Made by a program: the position numbers and the translations under genes
Shown: piece by piece, positions 32,054-40,268 of the stretch
Numbering within the stretch: position 1 is the first letter of the stretch
Layout of the letters: each line of letters opens with the position of its first letter
Assembly: GCA_018240245.1 (NCBI GenBank)
Contig: JAFEGD010000124.1
Coordinates: forward strand, 1 to 48,712
Source of the DNA: Spirochaetota bacterium
GTDB taxonomy: Bacteria > Spirochaetota > Leptospiria > Turneriellales > Turneriellaceae
Direction of reading: 5' to 3'
DNA: 48,712 bases
Notes under the pieces: generated by a model
Databases searched by the model: none
Told to the model about the DNA's origin: nothing
What the model saw: the letters and a program-made list of their open reading frames with translations, nothing else

Positions 32054-32959
32054 CTATCGCCCGTGCGGGTGTGACTTGCGATACACGTCGAACAGTCGGT
32101 CCTTTGCAATTTGAGTATAGTTTTGCGTCGTTGAAACGCTCGCGTGCCCAAGCATCTCTTGTACGTGGCGAATGTCTGCGCCCTCGTTCAAGAGATCGGT
32201 CGCAAACGAATGGCGTAGGCTATGCGGAGTGATGCGGTGGTCGAGCCCTAATTCGGCGGCGCGCTTTTTGATGAGGTAATACGCGCCACGCCGGGTGAGC
32301 GGCGTACCTTTGAAATTCAAGAACACGCTGGTCGATTGCCGCCGCAGCCGGTAAAGAACGTCGGCACGATACGGCAGATATTCGGCGAGCGCATGGCGCG
32401 CCTTTTTACCTAAAAACACGACACGGTCTTTGCCGCCTTTTCCCGTGATTTTAACTTCGTCGGGCACCATGTCGTCGCGCAAAAAATTCATTTGCATTGC
32501 GAGCGCTTCTGAAATTCGCATACCCGAAGAATAGATTGTTTCCCATAACGCGCGGTCGCGTGCGCGGCCAAAACGTTCTTCGTCGGCGCCGTCTTCGAGC
32601 AAATGTTCGAGTTCGAGGGGGCGTAGCGGGCGCGGTAAGAGGCGTTTATAGCGCGCGCCTCTGAGTGCGCGCGCAGGGTTGTGTTCGATAAGTTTTTTAT
32701 TTTCGAGAAAACGATAAAAACTTTTGATTGCCGAGAGCTTGCGCGCCTGCGAGCGACGGTCGAGATTTTCACCGCGGCTTTGGTGTGTGCCTAAGAATGC
32801 GTAGATGTCTTCGCCCGAGATTTCTTTTGCGTCGATTTGTTCGCGCTCGATAAAATCGAGCCATTGCTTCAAGTCGCGCGCGTACGCCATACGTGTATTC
32901 GGCGCGGCGTTGCGTTCGCTATCTAAGTATTCGATAAAAAGCGCGAGTTTCTGGCGCAT
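32054..32959 (-). CDS. Tyrosine recombinase XerC/XerD
   Basis: A site-specific recombinase of 301 residues, the standard Xer size, which resolves chromosome dimers at dif. The N-terminal SAM-like domain (FIEYLDSERNAAPNTRMAYARDL) is followed by the catalytic domain with all residues: Arg in SSGMRISEALAM, Lys in ITGKGGKDR, HSLR in TPHSLRHSFATDL, His in MLGHASVS and the nucleophile Tyr in TTQNYTQI. It cannot be decided from sequence alone whether it is XerC or XerD. It is not flanked by attachment repeats or phage genes, so a housekeeping role is likely. It starts six bases after the small membrane protein gene. Confidence 0.92.
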   Translation of the reverse strand: MRQKLALFIEYLDSERNAAPNTRMAYARDLKQWLDFIEREQIDAKEISGEDIYAFLGTHQSRGENLDRRSQARKLSAIKSFYRFLENKKLIEHNPARALRGARYKRLLPRPLRPLELEHLLEDGADEERFGRARDRALWETIYSSGMRISEALAMQMNFLRDDMVPDEVKITGKGGKDRVVFLGKKARHALAEYLPYRADVLYRLRRQSTSVFLNFKGTPLTRRGAYYLIKKRAAELGLDHRITPHSLRHSFATDLLNEGADIRHVQEMLGHASVSTTQNYTQIAKDRLFDVYRKSHPHGR

Positions 32960-32965
32960 GGTTCG

Positions 32966-33217
32966 CTATCTTTGTTCGCCTTCGGTATCGAGCCTGTGAA
33001 CGATACGTCCGACCGAATAACCGAGTGCCTTAAAGAAGGTCATATTCTCTTCGTGACGCAGCGTGGCATTTTTTTCCATCTGCTGAATCAGGCGTGTGTT
33101 TTCCATCTGAAACGATTTCAATTCGAACGCAGACTTTTTGTGTTCAAAATGCTGCCAAATAAAGAGACCTACCATTATCGCTGCCAGCACAATCCCTAAG
33201 ATCACTAGATCGTTCAT
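32966..33217 (-). CDS. Small single-pass membrane protein with a coiled coil
   Basis: An 83-residue protein of unknown function. An N-terminal helix (LVILGIVLAAIMVGLFIW) is followed by a charged helix with heptad-like spacing (FELKSFQMENTRLIQQMEKNATLRHEEN) and a basic tail. The ATG at 33215-33217 and the six-base gap to the recombinase gene support a real gene. The form resembles small spirochaete and gammaproteobacterial envelope or division accessory proteins, but no family was recognised. Confidence 0.6.
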   Translation of the reverse strand: MNDLVILGIVLAAIMVGLFIWQHFEHKKSAFELKSFQMENTRLIQQMEKNATLRHEENMTFFKALGYSVGRIVHRLDTEGEQR

Positions 33218-33271
33218 GTACCCAATTTACTCCAACCGCGATGCGATGGCAAATGATTTTGGTATGAAGCT

Positions 33272-33321
33272 ATTGTGACTAGGCGGGAACTCGCTTGCGC
33301 GAGTTTCCGCCTAGTCACAAT
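33272..33321. repeat. 23-base-pair hairpin palindrome
   Basis: The arms at 33272-33294 and 33299-33321 pair at every position (one G-T wobble) around the loop TTGC. The core is GGAACTCGC / GCGAGTTTCC. A second inverted repeat, ACGGCGAA (33333-33340) with TTCGCCGT (33350-33357), follows. The region lies between the beta-lactamase-fusion stop and the small membrane protein start. No U-run follows on either strand. Confidence 0.85.
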
Positions 33322-33383
33322 TGCGCTGGTAGACGGCGAACAAGGCTACTTCGCCGTGCTCTCCGTGTCGCCGTGGTTGCGCT

Positions 33384-35027
33384 CTACTCGATTCGCTGTG
33401 CTTGCATGCCGTTCAAAATTCTGTCGATCTCAAATGTAATTTCTTTAATTTTATCGGTACTCGTGTTTGTCATGAGAATAATCGCGCTCTGTGTCGGTAA
33501 CTGCAGCCAATTCATGGTGTGGTAGCCGCGAAAATTACCATCGTGGTAAATCACGCCGCGTTTGGCATCCGCATACCAACCCAACGCATAGTGCGTGTGC
33601 TTCTTTTCGACAAGCGCAGTGGGATGTATCATGGTTTGCAAAGCATTTTTGCCGAGGAGTTGATAATCCCATAGCGCGCGACCGAATCGCGCAAGGTCGT
33701 CGACTGTCGTGTAAAGACCGCCCGCGCCGACGGTATCGAAAGGATAGCGAAATTCGTTGCCTGCTATATCTATTGCAGAAGGTGCGCTGGCGACCTGCTC
33801 TCGACTATCGAGACGATAAAAGCTCTGCGCCATTTGCGCTTTCAGAAAAATATTTTCTGCGACGAATTTCGTGAAGGGTTGCCCGGTAACGCGCGCGACA
33901 ATTTCTGCCAGCAGCACATAGTTAGAATTCGCGTAATGGAATTTATTGCCGGGTCGCGATAACGGAGCGCGCTGTTTTTCGAGTGCCGCGACCGCGTCGG
34001 CATTCGTGAAACCGGGCTGCGCGGTTGTTAAAGCGTAGTAATCTTCAAGTCCCGAAGTGTGCGCCAAGAGGTGGCGCACCGTCACGCCGCGCAAAATACG
34101 TTTGAGCTGCGGAAAGTACGGCGCAACGGGCGTGTCATATTTGATCTTGCCGCGTTCGGCCAAGAGAGCAATCGCGAGCGCGGTAATCGGCTTTGCTGCC
34201 GAGGCGAGGTAAAGCGCGCTTTCGGGAGTTAGGGGCGAGGACTTACTACTTGCTTCGGTAATCGATGCGCGATAAACGATTACACCGTTTTTTATAACGA
34301 GAGCATTTCCGTGAAAAAGATTTTTCTTCGCGTAATCTCTTAGTACGTATTCAATCCGCATCGGGATTTCACTACCGTCATACGTCGCCTGCAATTTCAG
34401 ATCGGCAAGCTGTGCGCGTAAGGGCTGCATAAACGACGCACCGGGGTCGATTTTTTCAGTGCGGTATTTCGCATCGCGCTCTTCCCAGAGCGGGGTGCTT
34501 TCAAAATTGCGGTACTCCGAATGCGCGATGAGATAGCGAATCGGAAATTTTTTGACAAGGTGGCGAATGATATACGCATTCGCGGCAATCTGTTCGCGCG
34601 TGAGCGCGCGTTCGTCGGCACCGACGTTCTCGATACCGATCGCATGGCGGTTCATGCCGATGACATGGCGGCCGATATGGTTCTCGGGCATGAGGCGATA
34701 GATGTCGCCGTTCTTGGCGACGAGAAACTGCACGGCGATATTGGCCTCGCCTGCGCTCTTTAAGAGCGCGCGGCCCGATTCCATCGCTTCTTTATTCATG
34801 TATTGAAAAGACGTTTCGAGCGAATCCATCGCCGTATAGTGAACGACAACCATCACGGGGAGCATTGTTATCGAATCGACCGTGCGGTCGTAGTGCGCGT
34901 TCACATAGCGCAGCGTCTGCCGAACGCGCCATTCAGAAAAAGAAATCGGACGATCTTTGATGAGGTCGCTACGGCATCCGGCGAGAGCGAAGAGCGATAG
35001 AAGAATAAAACATTTTATTATCTTCAA
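33384..35027 (-). CDS. Fusion of N-acetylmuramoyl-L-alanine amidase and class C-like serine hydrolase
   Basis: A 547-residue lipoprotein (lipobox ALAGC) joining two cell-wall domains. Residues about 55-200 are an amidase_2 (T7 lysozyme-like) domain with His63 (VVHYTA), Glu133 (GIENVG), His169 (LIAHSEY) and Asp194 (KIDPGASF), the full zinc and catalytic set. Residues about 220-540 are a beta-lactamase/PBP-like hydrolase with SxxK at Ser276-Lys279 (YLASAAKPITA), YAN (FHYANSNYVLLAEIV) and HDG (IYHDGNFRGYH). It could be a D,D-peptidase or a peptidoglycan recycling esterase rather than a resistance enzyme. The start is TTG overlapping the S41 peptidase stop, so it is probably coupled to that gene. 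Confidence 0.88.
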   Translation of the reverse strand: MKIIKCFILLSLFALAGCRSDLIKDRPISFSEWRVRQTLRYVNAHYDRTVDSITMLPVMVVVHYTAMDSLETSFQYMNKEAMESGRALLKSAGEANIAVQFLVAKNGDIYRLMPENHIGRHVIGMNRHAIGIENVGADERALTREQIAANAYIIRHLVKKFPIRYLIAHSEYRNFESTPLWEERDAKYRTEKIDPGASFMQPLRAQLADLKLQATYDGSEIPMRIEYVLRDYAKKNLFHGNALVIKNGVIVYRASITEASSKSSPLTPESALYLASAAKPITALAIALLAERGKIKYDTPVAPYFPQLKRILRGVTVRHLLAHTSGLEDYYALTTAQPGFTNADAVAALEKQRAPLSRPGNKFHYANSNYVLLAEIVARVTGQPFTKFVAENIFLKAQMAQSFYRLDSREQVASAPSAIDIAGNEFRYPFDTVGAGGLYTTVDDLARFGRALWDYQLLGKNALQTMIHPTALVEKKHTHYALGWYADAKRGVIYHDGNFRGYHTMNWLQLPTQSAIILMTNTSTDKIKEITFEIDRILNGMQAQRIE

Positions 35028-36523
35028 GGTATCGCCATCGCGCGCGAAGCGTATTCGAGAGCACTGTCGTTGCCTGCGATAAAGTCTGCGATCGAGTTTT
35101 GCACGACGACATCGGGCTTAAGGCCTTGCCCCGCGAGTTGTCCCGGCACCACGGGCGCAAACAAAACGCGCATCAGCGGCACCTCGATAAAAATTCCCGT
35201 CGCCGGTAATTTATAGGTGACTAACACTTCGGCAGAATGACCGTCGCCGGGGCTGCCCGTAGTATCGCCGACTAAAACGACGTTCTTATTGCCGAGCTTC
35301 AAAAGACGCGCAAAGTTGACGGCGGCCGAATATGTCGCCGGGCCGATAAGAACAAAGATTTTTTTGAAGCGCTGCACGCCTTGGTTAGGCAAAACTTCGA
35401 GATAGCGCGCATCGCTCTGGCGCGTTTCAAAATAACCGTCGACCATTTTATCGGCAAACCCCGTTTGCAAGTGATTTTCTGTGTCTTTAAGAAGCTGCGG
35501 CGTCGTGGCGAGGCCGTTGATCGCCGCGATAAATTGCGTATACGGCAGCACTCGCGAGCGTGCGGCACTGCGGCTTCTGTCGCTGACCGGCGCATCGATA
35601 AACCATGTCGCCGCCGCCGCCGAAAAAAGCATCACGCCGCCGCGATTCACGCGCAGATCGATCACCAAATTTTCCGCCTTATGCGTGCGCGCTTCTTGTT
35701 GAAAAAGATTGAGCCAATTATTCCAACTGTCGATCGAGTCGAGGCGGTTTTTCTCCGGCATGAACGTGTTAATCGCGAGGTAAGCGCCTTTCACTTTCGG
35801 GTTGAACATGATGTTTAAAGGCTCTGCGTATTGAGGTAAGTTCGTCGAATGTCGCCTAATCACGGGGGAATTAACCCCGGCTTGGATTTCTTTTACGATG
35901 CCTGTAGTCTCTTTCGCGCGCGGAGCTGTATATTGAATTCTCCATTCTGTCTGAGATCCTTTCGACAGATAATAAAGAAACGCAAAATTTTCCGAGAGTC
36001 GGTAATTGTCGATTTGCCCCGAGCTATTTTTTGCCGCGCTTACTTTCTCGAAAAGCGCCATGAGTTGCGGCAATGCGTCGCCGTTTAATGCAATAAGCTC
36101 GCTACCGAACGGAATGCCCGGAGCGTCGCAATCGAAGAACGCTCGCCCCTCGAGAAATTTTAACGGGTAAGGAAAAAGCGCCTGCTGTAATCCGAGCTCT
36201 TGAATGAGTTCAGGGGATAATCCTAACCCCGTATGATCGACTTTAAGGGCGCGATAATATTGCAGAATGCGCACGATAAACTCGCGAATCGAAACACGCG
36301 GCGAATCTTTGAAGAGATTGGGCGCTTCGCGCGCGGGTATTTGCTTAAACGCGGTTGCGTGCGCACGGGCAAAGAGTGCGTTCAAAATGTGAAAATCGCG
36401 CGTTGCCGCGTCGCCGGCGATACCGTCGCGCCGTGTGCTGGCTTGCGGTACGGCGACAACAAAGGTGATCGAAAATACAAAAAAGACCGTCGCGGGAATA
36501 ATGCGATGAAAAATCTTGCGCAT
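35024..36523 (-). CDS. S41-family (tail-specific protease-like) peptidase
   Basis: A secreted protein of 499 residues from the ATG at 36521-36523; a TTG 36 bases earlier would only lengthen the N-terminus. The signal is MRKIFHRIIPATVFFVFSITFVVA. The C-terminal S41 domain shows LVIDLRVNRGGVMLFSAAAATWF, then IFVLIGPATYSAAVNFARLLK, where the Ser is the expected nucleophile, and GDTTGSPGDGHSAEV. No PDZ domain is obvious; the N-terminal half is helical and unusual. It follows alr by 37 bases and overlaps the amidase/beta-lactamase fusion by four. The context suggests cell-envelope maintenance; the substrate is unknown. Confidence 0.82.
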   Translation of the reverse strand: MRKIFHRIIPATVFFVFSITFVVAVPQASTRRDGIAGDAATRDFHILNALFARAHATAFKQIPAREAPNLFKDSPRVSIREFIVRILQYYRALKVDHTGLGLSPELIQELGLQQALFPYPLKFLEGRAFFDCDAPGIPFGSELIALNGDALPQLMALFEKVSAAKNSSGQIDNYRLSENFAFLYYLSKGSQTEWRIQYTAPRAKETTGIVKEIQAGVNSPVIRRHSTNLPQYAEPLNIMFNPKVKGAYLAINTFMPEKNRLDSIDSWNNWLNLFQQEARTHKAENLVIDLRVNRGGVMLFSAAAATWFIDAPVSDRSRSAARSRVLPYTQFIAAINGLATTPQLLKDTENHLQTGFADKMVDGYFETRQSDARYLEVLPNQGVQRFKKIFVLIGPATYSAAVNFARLLKLGNKNVVLVGDTTGSPGDGHSAEVLVTYKLPATGIFIEVPLMRVLFAPVVPGQLAGQGLKPDVVVQNSIADFIAGNDSALEYASRAMAIP

Positions 36524-36560
36524 AAGTTTCGCAACATGCGCGGAGAAAGCGCGTGTCAAG

Positions 36561-37673
36561 TTAATCTACGAGTACGCGCCGTAGGCGGTTGCCGAGATGC
36601 GCCATGACTTCGTACGAAAAACTTTCGGACATGTCGCCCCACGTTTCTAATGAAGGCACACCGTCGCCGAGCAAACGAATGGGTTCGTTTCCCGTCGCGT
36701 TACCGACCATGATTTGGTCCATCGTGACGCGCCCGCGCAACGGGTGGTTACCGAAACTGATGCGATTGGAGAGCGCGCGCGGCACCCCGTCGGCATACCC
36801 TAAAGGAAGTACGGCGATACGCTCGCTCTCGGCGGCGACGTGATAGAGCGACGAATACGAAACTGCGCTATCGCGTGCGAGCGTGCGCACGCTAATCGGC
36901 GTCGCGAGTAGTTCGAGGCACGGCTGCAAATCGAACCGGCCGTTGAAGGCGATGCGGTCGGCTTCCGATTGGTAGTAGCCGTAAAATAAAATTCCCGGGC
37001 GAATAACGTCGTGGTGCGTTTCGGGAAAAAAAACCGCACTGTATGAATTTGCCGCGTGCAAGAGTATATCTTCGCGCGCGATATTCAGCGTCGTCAAAAT
37101 TTGCTGTGCTGCGTTTTGAAAGCGTTCGTTTTGCGCTAACGTATTTGCGCGCGCCTCTGGCCCCGAATGCGGAAAGTGCGTGAAGATACCCGCGACGCTG
37201 AGCTGCGGTGCCGCTTTGAGTGCGCGCACGAGTTCGGGAATTTCGCGCTCTAAAATGCCAATGCGACCCATGCCGAGATCGAGTTTCAGATGCACCGAGC
37301 ACGGCTCGTGCGCCGCCTGCTGCAACGCCGCAACCTGCCACAGATCGGTGATCGATGGAGTAATCGCGTAGTCAAAGAGGTGGCGAACGCTTTCACGAAA
37401 AAAACCACCGAGATTGAGAATCGGTTTTTGCCAACCGAGTTTTCTTAGCTGCACCGCTTCGTTCGGGTTTGCGACCCCGAGCAAGTCGACATTTTCGGCG
37501 TTAAAAAAAGGAAATAGAGTTTCGAGGCCGCAGCCGTATGCATTTGCCTTCACGGGCAAAAGAATGCGCGAACGCGGCGCTAACTTACGAAATTGCGCGA
37601 GGTTGTGTGCGAGCGCGCTGCGGCGAATGCGCAGTTCGGGATAAGGGCCGTCGTTAATTTCTCGCTCCGCCAT
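36561..37673 (-). CDS. alr: Alanine racemase
   Basis: The PLP enzyme that makes D-alanine for peptidoglycan. It has 370 residues, the normal length. Its motifs are SALAHNLAQFRKLAPRSRILLPVKANAYGCG with the PLP lysine in VKANAYG, LKLDLGMGRIGI, and the C-terminal catalytic Tyr region SVSYSSLYHVA (here AVSYSSLYHVAAES). The tail includes RVTMDQIMVGN, the conserved VCMDQxMVD-like motif. It ends about 37 bases before the S41 peptidase gene and follows tadA by three bases, so all four genes may be one transcript. Having alr beside peptidoglycan hydrolases is a natural cluster. Confidence 0.94.
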   Translation of the reverse strand: MAEREINDGPYPELRIRRSALAHNLAQFRKLAPRSRILLPVKANAYGCGLETLFPFFNAENVDLLGVANPNEAVQLRKLGWQKPILNLGGFFRESVRHLFDYAITPSITDLWQVAALQQAAHEPCSVHLKLDLGMGRIGILEREIPELVRALKAAPQLSVAGIFTHFPHSGPEARANTLAQNERFQNAAQQILTTLNIAREDILLHAANSYSAVFFPETHHDVIRPGILFYGYYQSEADRIAFNGRFDLQPCLELLATPISVRTLARDSAVSYSSLYHVAAESERIAVLPLGYADGVPRALSNRISFGNHPLRGRVTMDQIMVGNATGNEPIRLLGDGVPSLETWGDMSESFSYEVMAHLGNRLRRVLVD

Positions 37674-37676
37674 TTG

Positions 37677-38132
37677 TTATTGTCGCCGCATTTGAAAAAA
37701 TCGGCGCATGAGCGACGCCGCATCCCATTCGTCGCTGCGGTGGCGATAGAGTTGCGGTTTGTGGTTAATCTCGGGCAACGCCAAGAGCGAGCGTAGGCCG
37801 GGGGCGCGCTCTTCGTCGGAAAGAAAATGTACCGATGCAAGGCGTGCCCACACGACGGCGCCCGAACACATCATGCACGGCTCTAACGTCGTCACCAGAT
37901 GGCATTCGGTGAGGCGTTCGTTTTTGATCGATTGCGCGGCTTTTTCGATGACCGCGAGTTCGGCGTGGCGCAGCGGGTTTGCGTGTTGCACGATGCGGTT
38001 ATGATCGCGCGCGATAACTTCGTTGTTGTAGACGATTACGGCACCGACCGGCACTTCGTTTTCTTGAAACGCCAGCTCGGCCTCGGCAAAGGCGATCGAG
38101 AGAGCGTTGCGCAGTATGGCTTCTTCGAGCAT
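37677..38132 (-). CDS. tadA: tRNA-specific adenosine deaminase (TadA-like)
   Basis: A zinc deaminase of 151 residues that should convert the wobble adenosine of tRNA-Arg to inosine. The zinc and catalytic motifs are HAELAVIEKA (typical HAE) and TLEPCMMCSGAVVWARL (PCxxC). The N-terminus has EVPVGAVIVYNNEVIA, the TadA 'EVPVGAV' motif, which favours TadA over cytidine or guanine deaminases. NPLRHAE differs from the usual NPTAHAE. The tail (LLALPEINHKPQLYRH) fits the family. It heads the tadA-alr-S41 run and diverges from tetR across 98 bases that hold a long palindrome. Confidence 0.85.
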   Translation of the reverse strand: MLEEAILRNALSIAFAEAELAFQENEVPVGAVIVYNNEVIARDHNRIVQHANPLRHAELAVIEKAAQSIKNERLTECHLVTTLEPCMMCSGAVVWARLASVHFLSDEERAPGLRSLLALPEINHKPQLYRHRSDEWDAASLMRRFFQMRRQ

Positions 38133-38179
38133 ATTTACTATTTACGACTCAACCAGAATTTTGTTTCGAGATACTCTGT

Positions 38180-38222
38180 CGAATAGGACACATACTTGCA
38201 AAGCAAGTATGTGTCCTATTCG
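38180..38222. repeat. 20-base-pair perfect hairpin palindrome upstream of a TetR gene
   Basis: The arms at 38180-38199 and 38203-38222 are exactly complementary over 20 bases (inner core CATACTTGC / GCAAGTATG) around AAA. It sits eight bases before the TetR ATG and 47 bases before the tadA start, covering the divergent promoter region. It may be an operator for the regulator, an RNA hairpin hiding the start site, or another member of the palindrome set in this window. Confidence 0.85.
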
Positions 38223-38230
38223 TTAAAAAT

Positions 38231-38839
38231 ATGCGCCAAGAAAAACGAAAAGAACTCACACGAGCAAAAATTTTACAAGCAGCAAAACAGGTGTTTGCGC
38301 ATAACGGCTACGCCGGCACGAGCATCGCCGACATCGTGAAAAAAAGCAAACTTGCGCGCGGTACTTTTTATCTGCACTTTCAAAGCGTCGAACAAGTGTT
38401 GAATGCGCTCTTGCAAGAAGTTTTTATCGATATTCAGCGGTATTTGACCGACATGCAAGTTGAGACGCTCGATCATAAGAATTTCAAACTGCAATTGGCC
38501 GTCCTCGCAAAATCGCTCTTGTCGGTTTTTCAAAACCATCGCGATACCGTCTCGCTGCTCTTGACGACGATGAACGCCGAACCAAAGATTCGCACGCAGA
38601 CGCTATGGTTTCAAGAACTGATGCAGGCGTCGATTCGCGTGATGCTCGATCGTGGCGTGGCATCGGGGCGGCTCAAAAAATTCGATACCGAACTGATGAG
38701 TTTTTTGGTCTCCGGCGGTTTGCGCGAGATGCTGACGCAATGGCTACTCTATGGGCGTTACGCGAACGACATCGAACATAAGGTCGACGAAATGATTAGC
38801 GTTTACATGAATGGCGTTGAAAAAACAGACAAAAAGTAG
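38231..38839 (+). CDS. TetR-family transcriptional regulator
   Basis: A repressor-type regulator of 202 residues. The N-terminal helix-turn-helix is clear: ILQAAKQVFAHNGYAGTSIADIVKKSKLARGTFYLHF, with the recognition helix about residues 33-50. The C-terminal ligand domain is helical and cannot be assigned to a ligand. It is followed nine bases later by a TPR lipoprotein gene. A perfect inverted repeat immediately upstream would be a natural autoregulatory site, but its 20-base arms are longer than usual TetR operators. Confidence 0.92.
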   Translation: MRQEKRKELTRAKILQAAKQVFAHNGYAGTSIADIVKKSKLARGTFYLHFQSVEQVLNALLQEVFIDIQRYLTDMQVETLDHKNFKLQLAVLAKSLLSVFQNHRDTVSLLLTTMNAEPKIRTQTLWFQELMQASIRVMLDRGVASGRLKKFDTELMSFLVSGGLREMLTQWLLYGRYANDIEHKVDEMISVYMNGVEKTDKK

Positions 38840-38847
38840 GATTTAGA

Positions 38848-39555
38848 ATGGATAAGAGAATTTTTATTGTGAGCGTTTTAGTTTTTGCGATTGCATGCAA
38901 AGAAAAAAAAATATCGACAATCGAAGCGAATACCCCGCTCAATCTACGTATAGCTGCCAAAATAAAAGAAGCAAACGCGGCGAAAGACGACAACCAGAAA
39001 GCGGCACTTTTCGGCGAGGCTTCTGAACTGCTCATCGAAAAAGGCGACTATCGGCAAGCGATGCTCGTTGCTCGCGACGGCGAGCGCGCCAACCCGACGC
39101 AAAAGCAATGTTTAATTTCGATCGCCGAAGCGCAACTTGTCGAAGGGCGTATTAGCGAAGCCGCGCAGACGGTAAGAGACGTATTGCAGCGCAACCCATC
39201 GTACGGACGCGCGCTCTTTGTACAGGGTAATGTTGCGGGTAGCGGCGGCGACTATGCGGGCGCGATGCGCGCGTATAACGAGGCGAACAAAAAAGATTTT
39301 CACGAAGCGCGACTTTATCTCAATTGGGGCAATGTCGCCTTGCGCGCGAAAAAGAACCGCGAGGCGCTCGCCGCATTTCAGAGTGCGATTAAAGCGTATC
39401 CCGATTTAGCCGACGGTTATCTCGGCGCAGGTATCGCGGCACAGAAAGAAAATAAGAAAGCCGACGCGCGCAAGAATTACGTGAAATTCTTAGAGTTGGC
39501 GCCGCAAGCCTCGCAGGCTGCGCGCGTGCGCAGCTGGTTGAAAGCGTTAGGCTAA
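38848..39555 (+). CDS. TPR-repeat lipoprotein
   Basis: A 235-residue lipoprotein (signal IFIVSVLVFAIACKEK). The rest consists of tetratricopeptide-like helices: LLIEKGDYRQAMLVARDGERANP, QLVEGRISEAAQTVRDVLQRNP, GNVAGSGGDYAGAMRAYNEANKK, RAKKNREALAAFQSAIKAYPD and KENKKADARKNYVKFLELAP. Such proteins hold complexes together in the periplasm. It is probably co-transcribed with the TetR gene. Its stop codon is the first part of a structured repeat element. Confidence 0.85.
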   Translation: MDKRIFIVSVLVFAIACKEKKISTIEANTPLNLRIAAKIKEANAAKDDNQKAALFGEASELLIEKGDYRQAMLVARDGERANPTQKQCLISIAEAQLVEGRISEAAQTVRDVLQRNPSYGRALFVQGNVAGSGGDYAGAMRAYNEANKKDFHEARLYLNWGNVALRAKKNREALAAFQSAIKAYPDLADGYLGAGIAAQKENKKADARKNYVKFLELAPQASQAARVRSWLKALG

Positions 39556-39685
39556 TTTGAACCGCGTAGCGGTTCAAATTCGTTTCCGCTGCGCTGCTTC
39601 CTGAAAAATCGCCAGCCTCGGGATTCGTGCCGAATCCCTGCTAAAGCGCTTCGCTGCTGCCGGTTTTTCGGGGCGCGGCGGAAAC
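39554..39685. repeat. Multi-hairpin intergenic element (copy 1)
   Basis: A dense series of inverted repeats fills the gap between convergent genes. Hairpin 1: AATTTGAACCGC / GCGGTTCAAATT (39554-39580), loop GTA. An outer stem follows, GTTTCCGC / GCGGAAAC, extended by further pairs (39582-39595 with 39672-39685). It encloses GAAAAATCG pairing with CGGTTTTTC (39603-39611 with 39661-39669) and an inner hairpin GGGATTCG / CGAATCCC (39620-39638), loop TGC. The framework, including the words GAAAA-TCG and GCCAGC, is shared with the element at 44543. Confidence 0.75.
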
Positions 39686-40188
39686 TAAATTACCATTGGC
39701 AATCTATGGGTTTTGCCGCTTGCCGAGAACATGTCGCCCGATTGTTTGTAGCGCTTCAGTAAAAAGTTCGTGCTCGTGTGATTAACACCCTCGATCGTTG
39801 CGAGTTTGTCCGCCACAAAGAACGCCACATCGCGCAACGAAGGGCCATCCACCTCGACTAAAAGATCGAACGACCCTGAAACCAAGAGGCATGTACGCAC
39901 TTCGGGAAACGCGGCTACCTTGCGCGCCACTTCGTCGTAGCCTTGCCCGCGCTCGGGAGTCACCTTGACCTGAATCAGCGCATTGACGCCGTTACTTTCG
40001 ATTTTTTCCCAATTGATAATCGCGCGGTACTTGAGGATAATGCCCGCCGCCTCGAGTTCGCGGCGCAATTCGGCGACCTTCGCGGCGTCGATTTTAACGA
40101 GCGGTGCGAGTTCGTCGTTCGTTAAGAGCGCGTTTTCGGCGAGCGCGTTCAAAATTTTCAATTCTTCGGTTGCCAGAGTCTTCAACAT
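39685..40188 (-). CDS. Lrp/AsnC-family transcriptional regulator
   Basis: A 167-residue regulator. The N-terminal winged helix (ILNALAENALLTNDELAPLVKIDAAKVAELRRELEAAGIILKYRAII) is of the Lrp type, with the recognition segment around residues 28-45. The C-terminal ligand-sensing RAM domain follows (NALIQVKVTPERGQGYDEVARKVAAFPEVR, LVSGSFDLLVEVDG). It diverges from a small zinc-binding-like gene across 80 bases that contain a perfect inverted repeat, a likely place for autoregulation. Ligand and targets are unknown. Its stop codon lies at the end of the multi-hairpin element. Confidence 0.9.
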   Translation of the reverse strand: MLKTLATEELKILNALAENALLTNDELAPLVKIDAAKVAELRRELEAAGIILKYRAIINWEKIESNGVNALIQVKVTPERGQGYDEVARKVAAFPEVRTCLLVSGSFDLLVEVDGPSLRDVAFFVADKLATIEGVNHTSTNFLLKRYKQSGDMFSASGKTHRLPMVI

Positions 40189-40215
40189 GCGCGAATGCCC
40201 GATAGTGGAAACGCC

Positions 40216-40238
40216 GGGTCAATGATTTTCATTGACCC
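40216..40238. promoter_or_regulatory. Perfect inverted repeat in the lrp-like divergent promoter region
   Basis: GGGTCAATGA (40216-40225) and TCATTGACCC (40229-40238) are ten-base perfect arms around TTT. It overlaps TTGACC, a good -35 hexamer for the gene at 40269, with TAAAAG 17 bases later. The regulator gene next to it is a natural candidate to bind here. Confidence 0.45.
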
Positions 40239-40268
40239 CATGTCTCGGCGGCAATAAAAGACTATAGA

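Noticed and set aside
32054..32959. Phage or integron integrase
   Set aside because: It lacks the integron-specific patch, attachment duplications and neighbouring phage genes; size and motifs fit housekeeping Xer proteins.
33272..33321. Rho-independent terminator after the amidase/beta-lactamase gene
   Set aside because: The stem is long but no U-run follows on the transcribed side.
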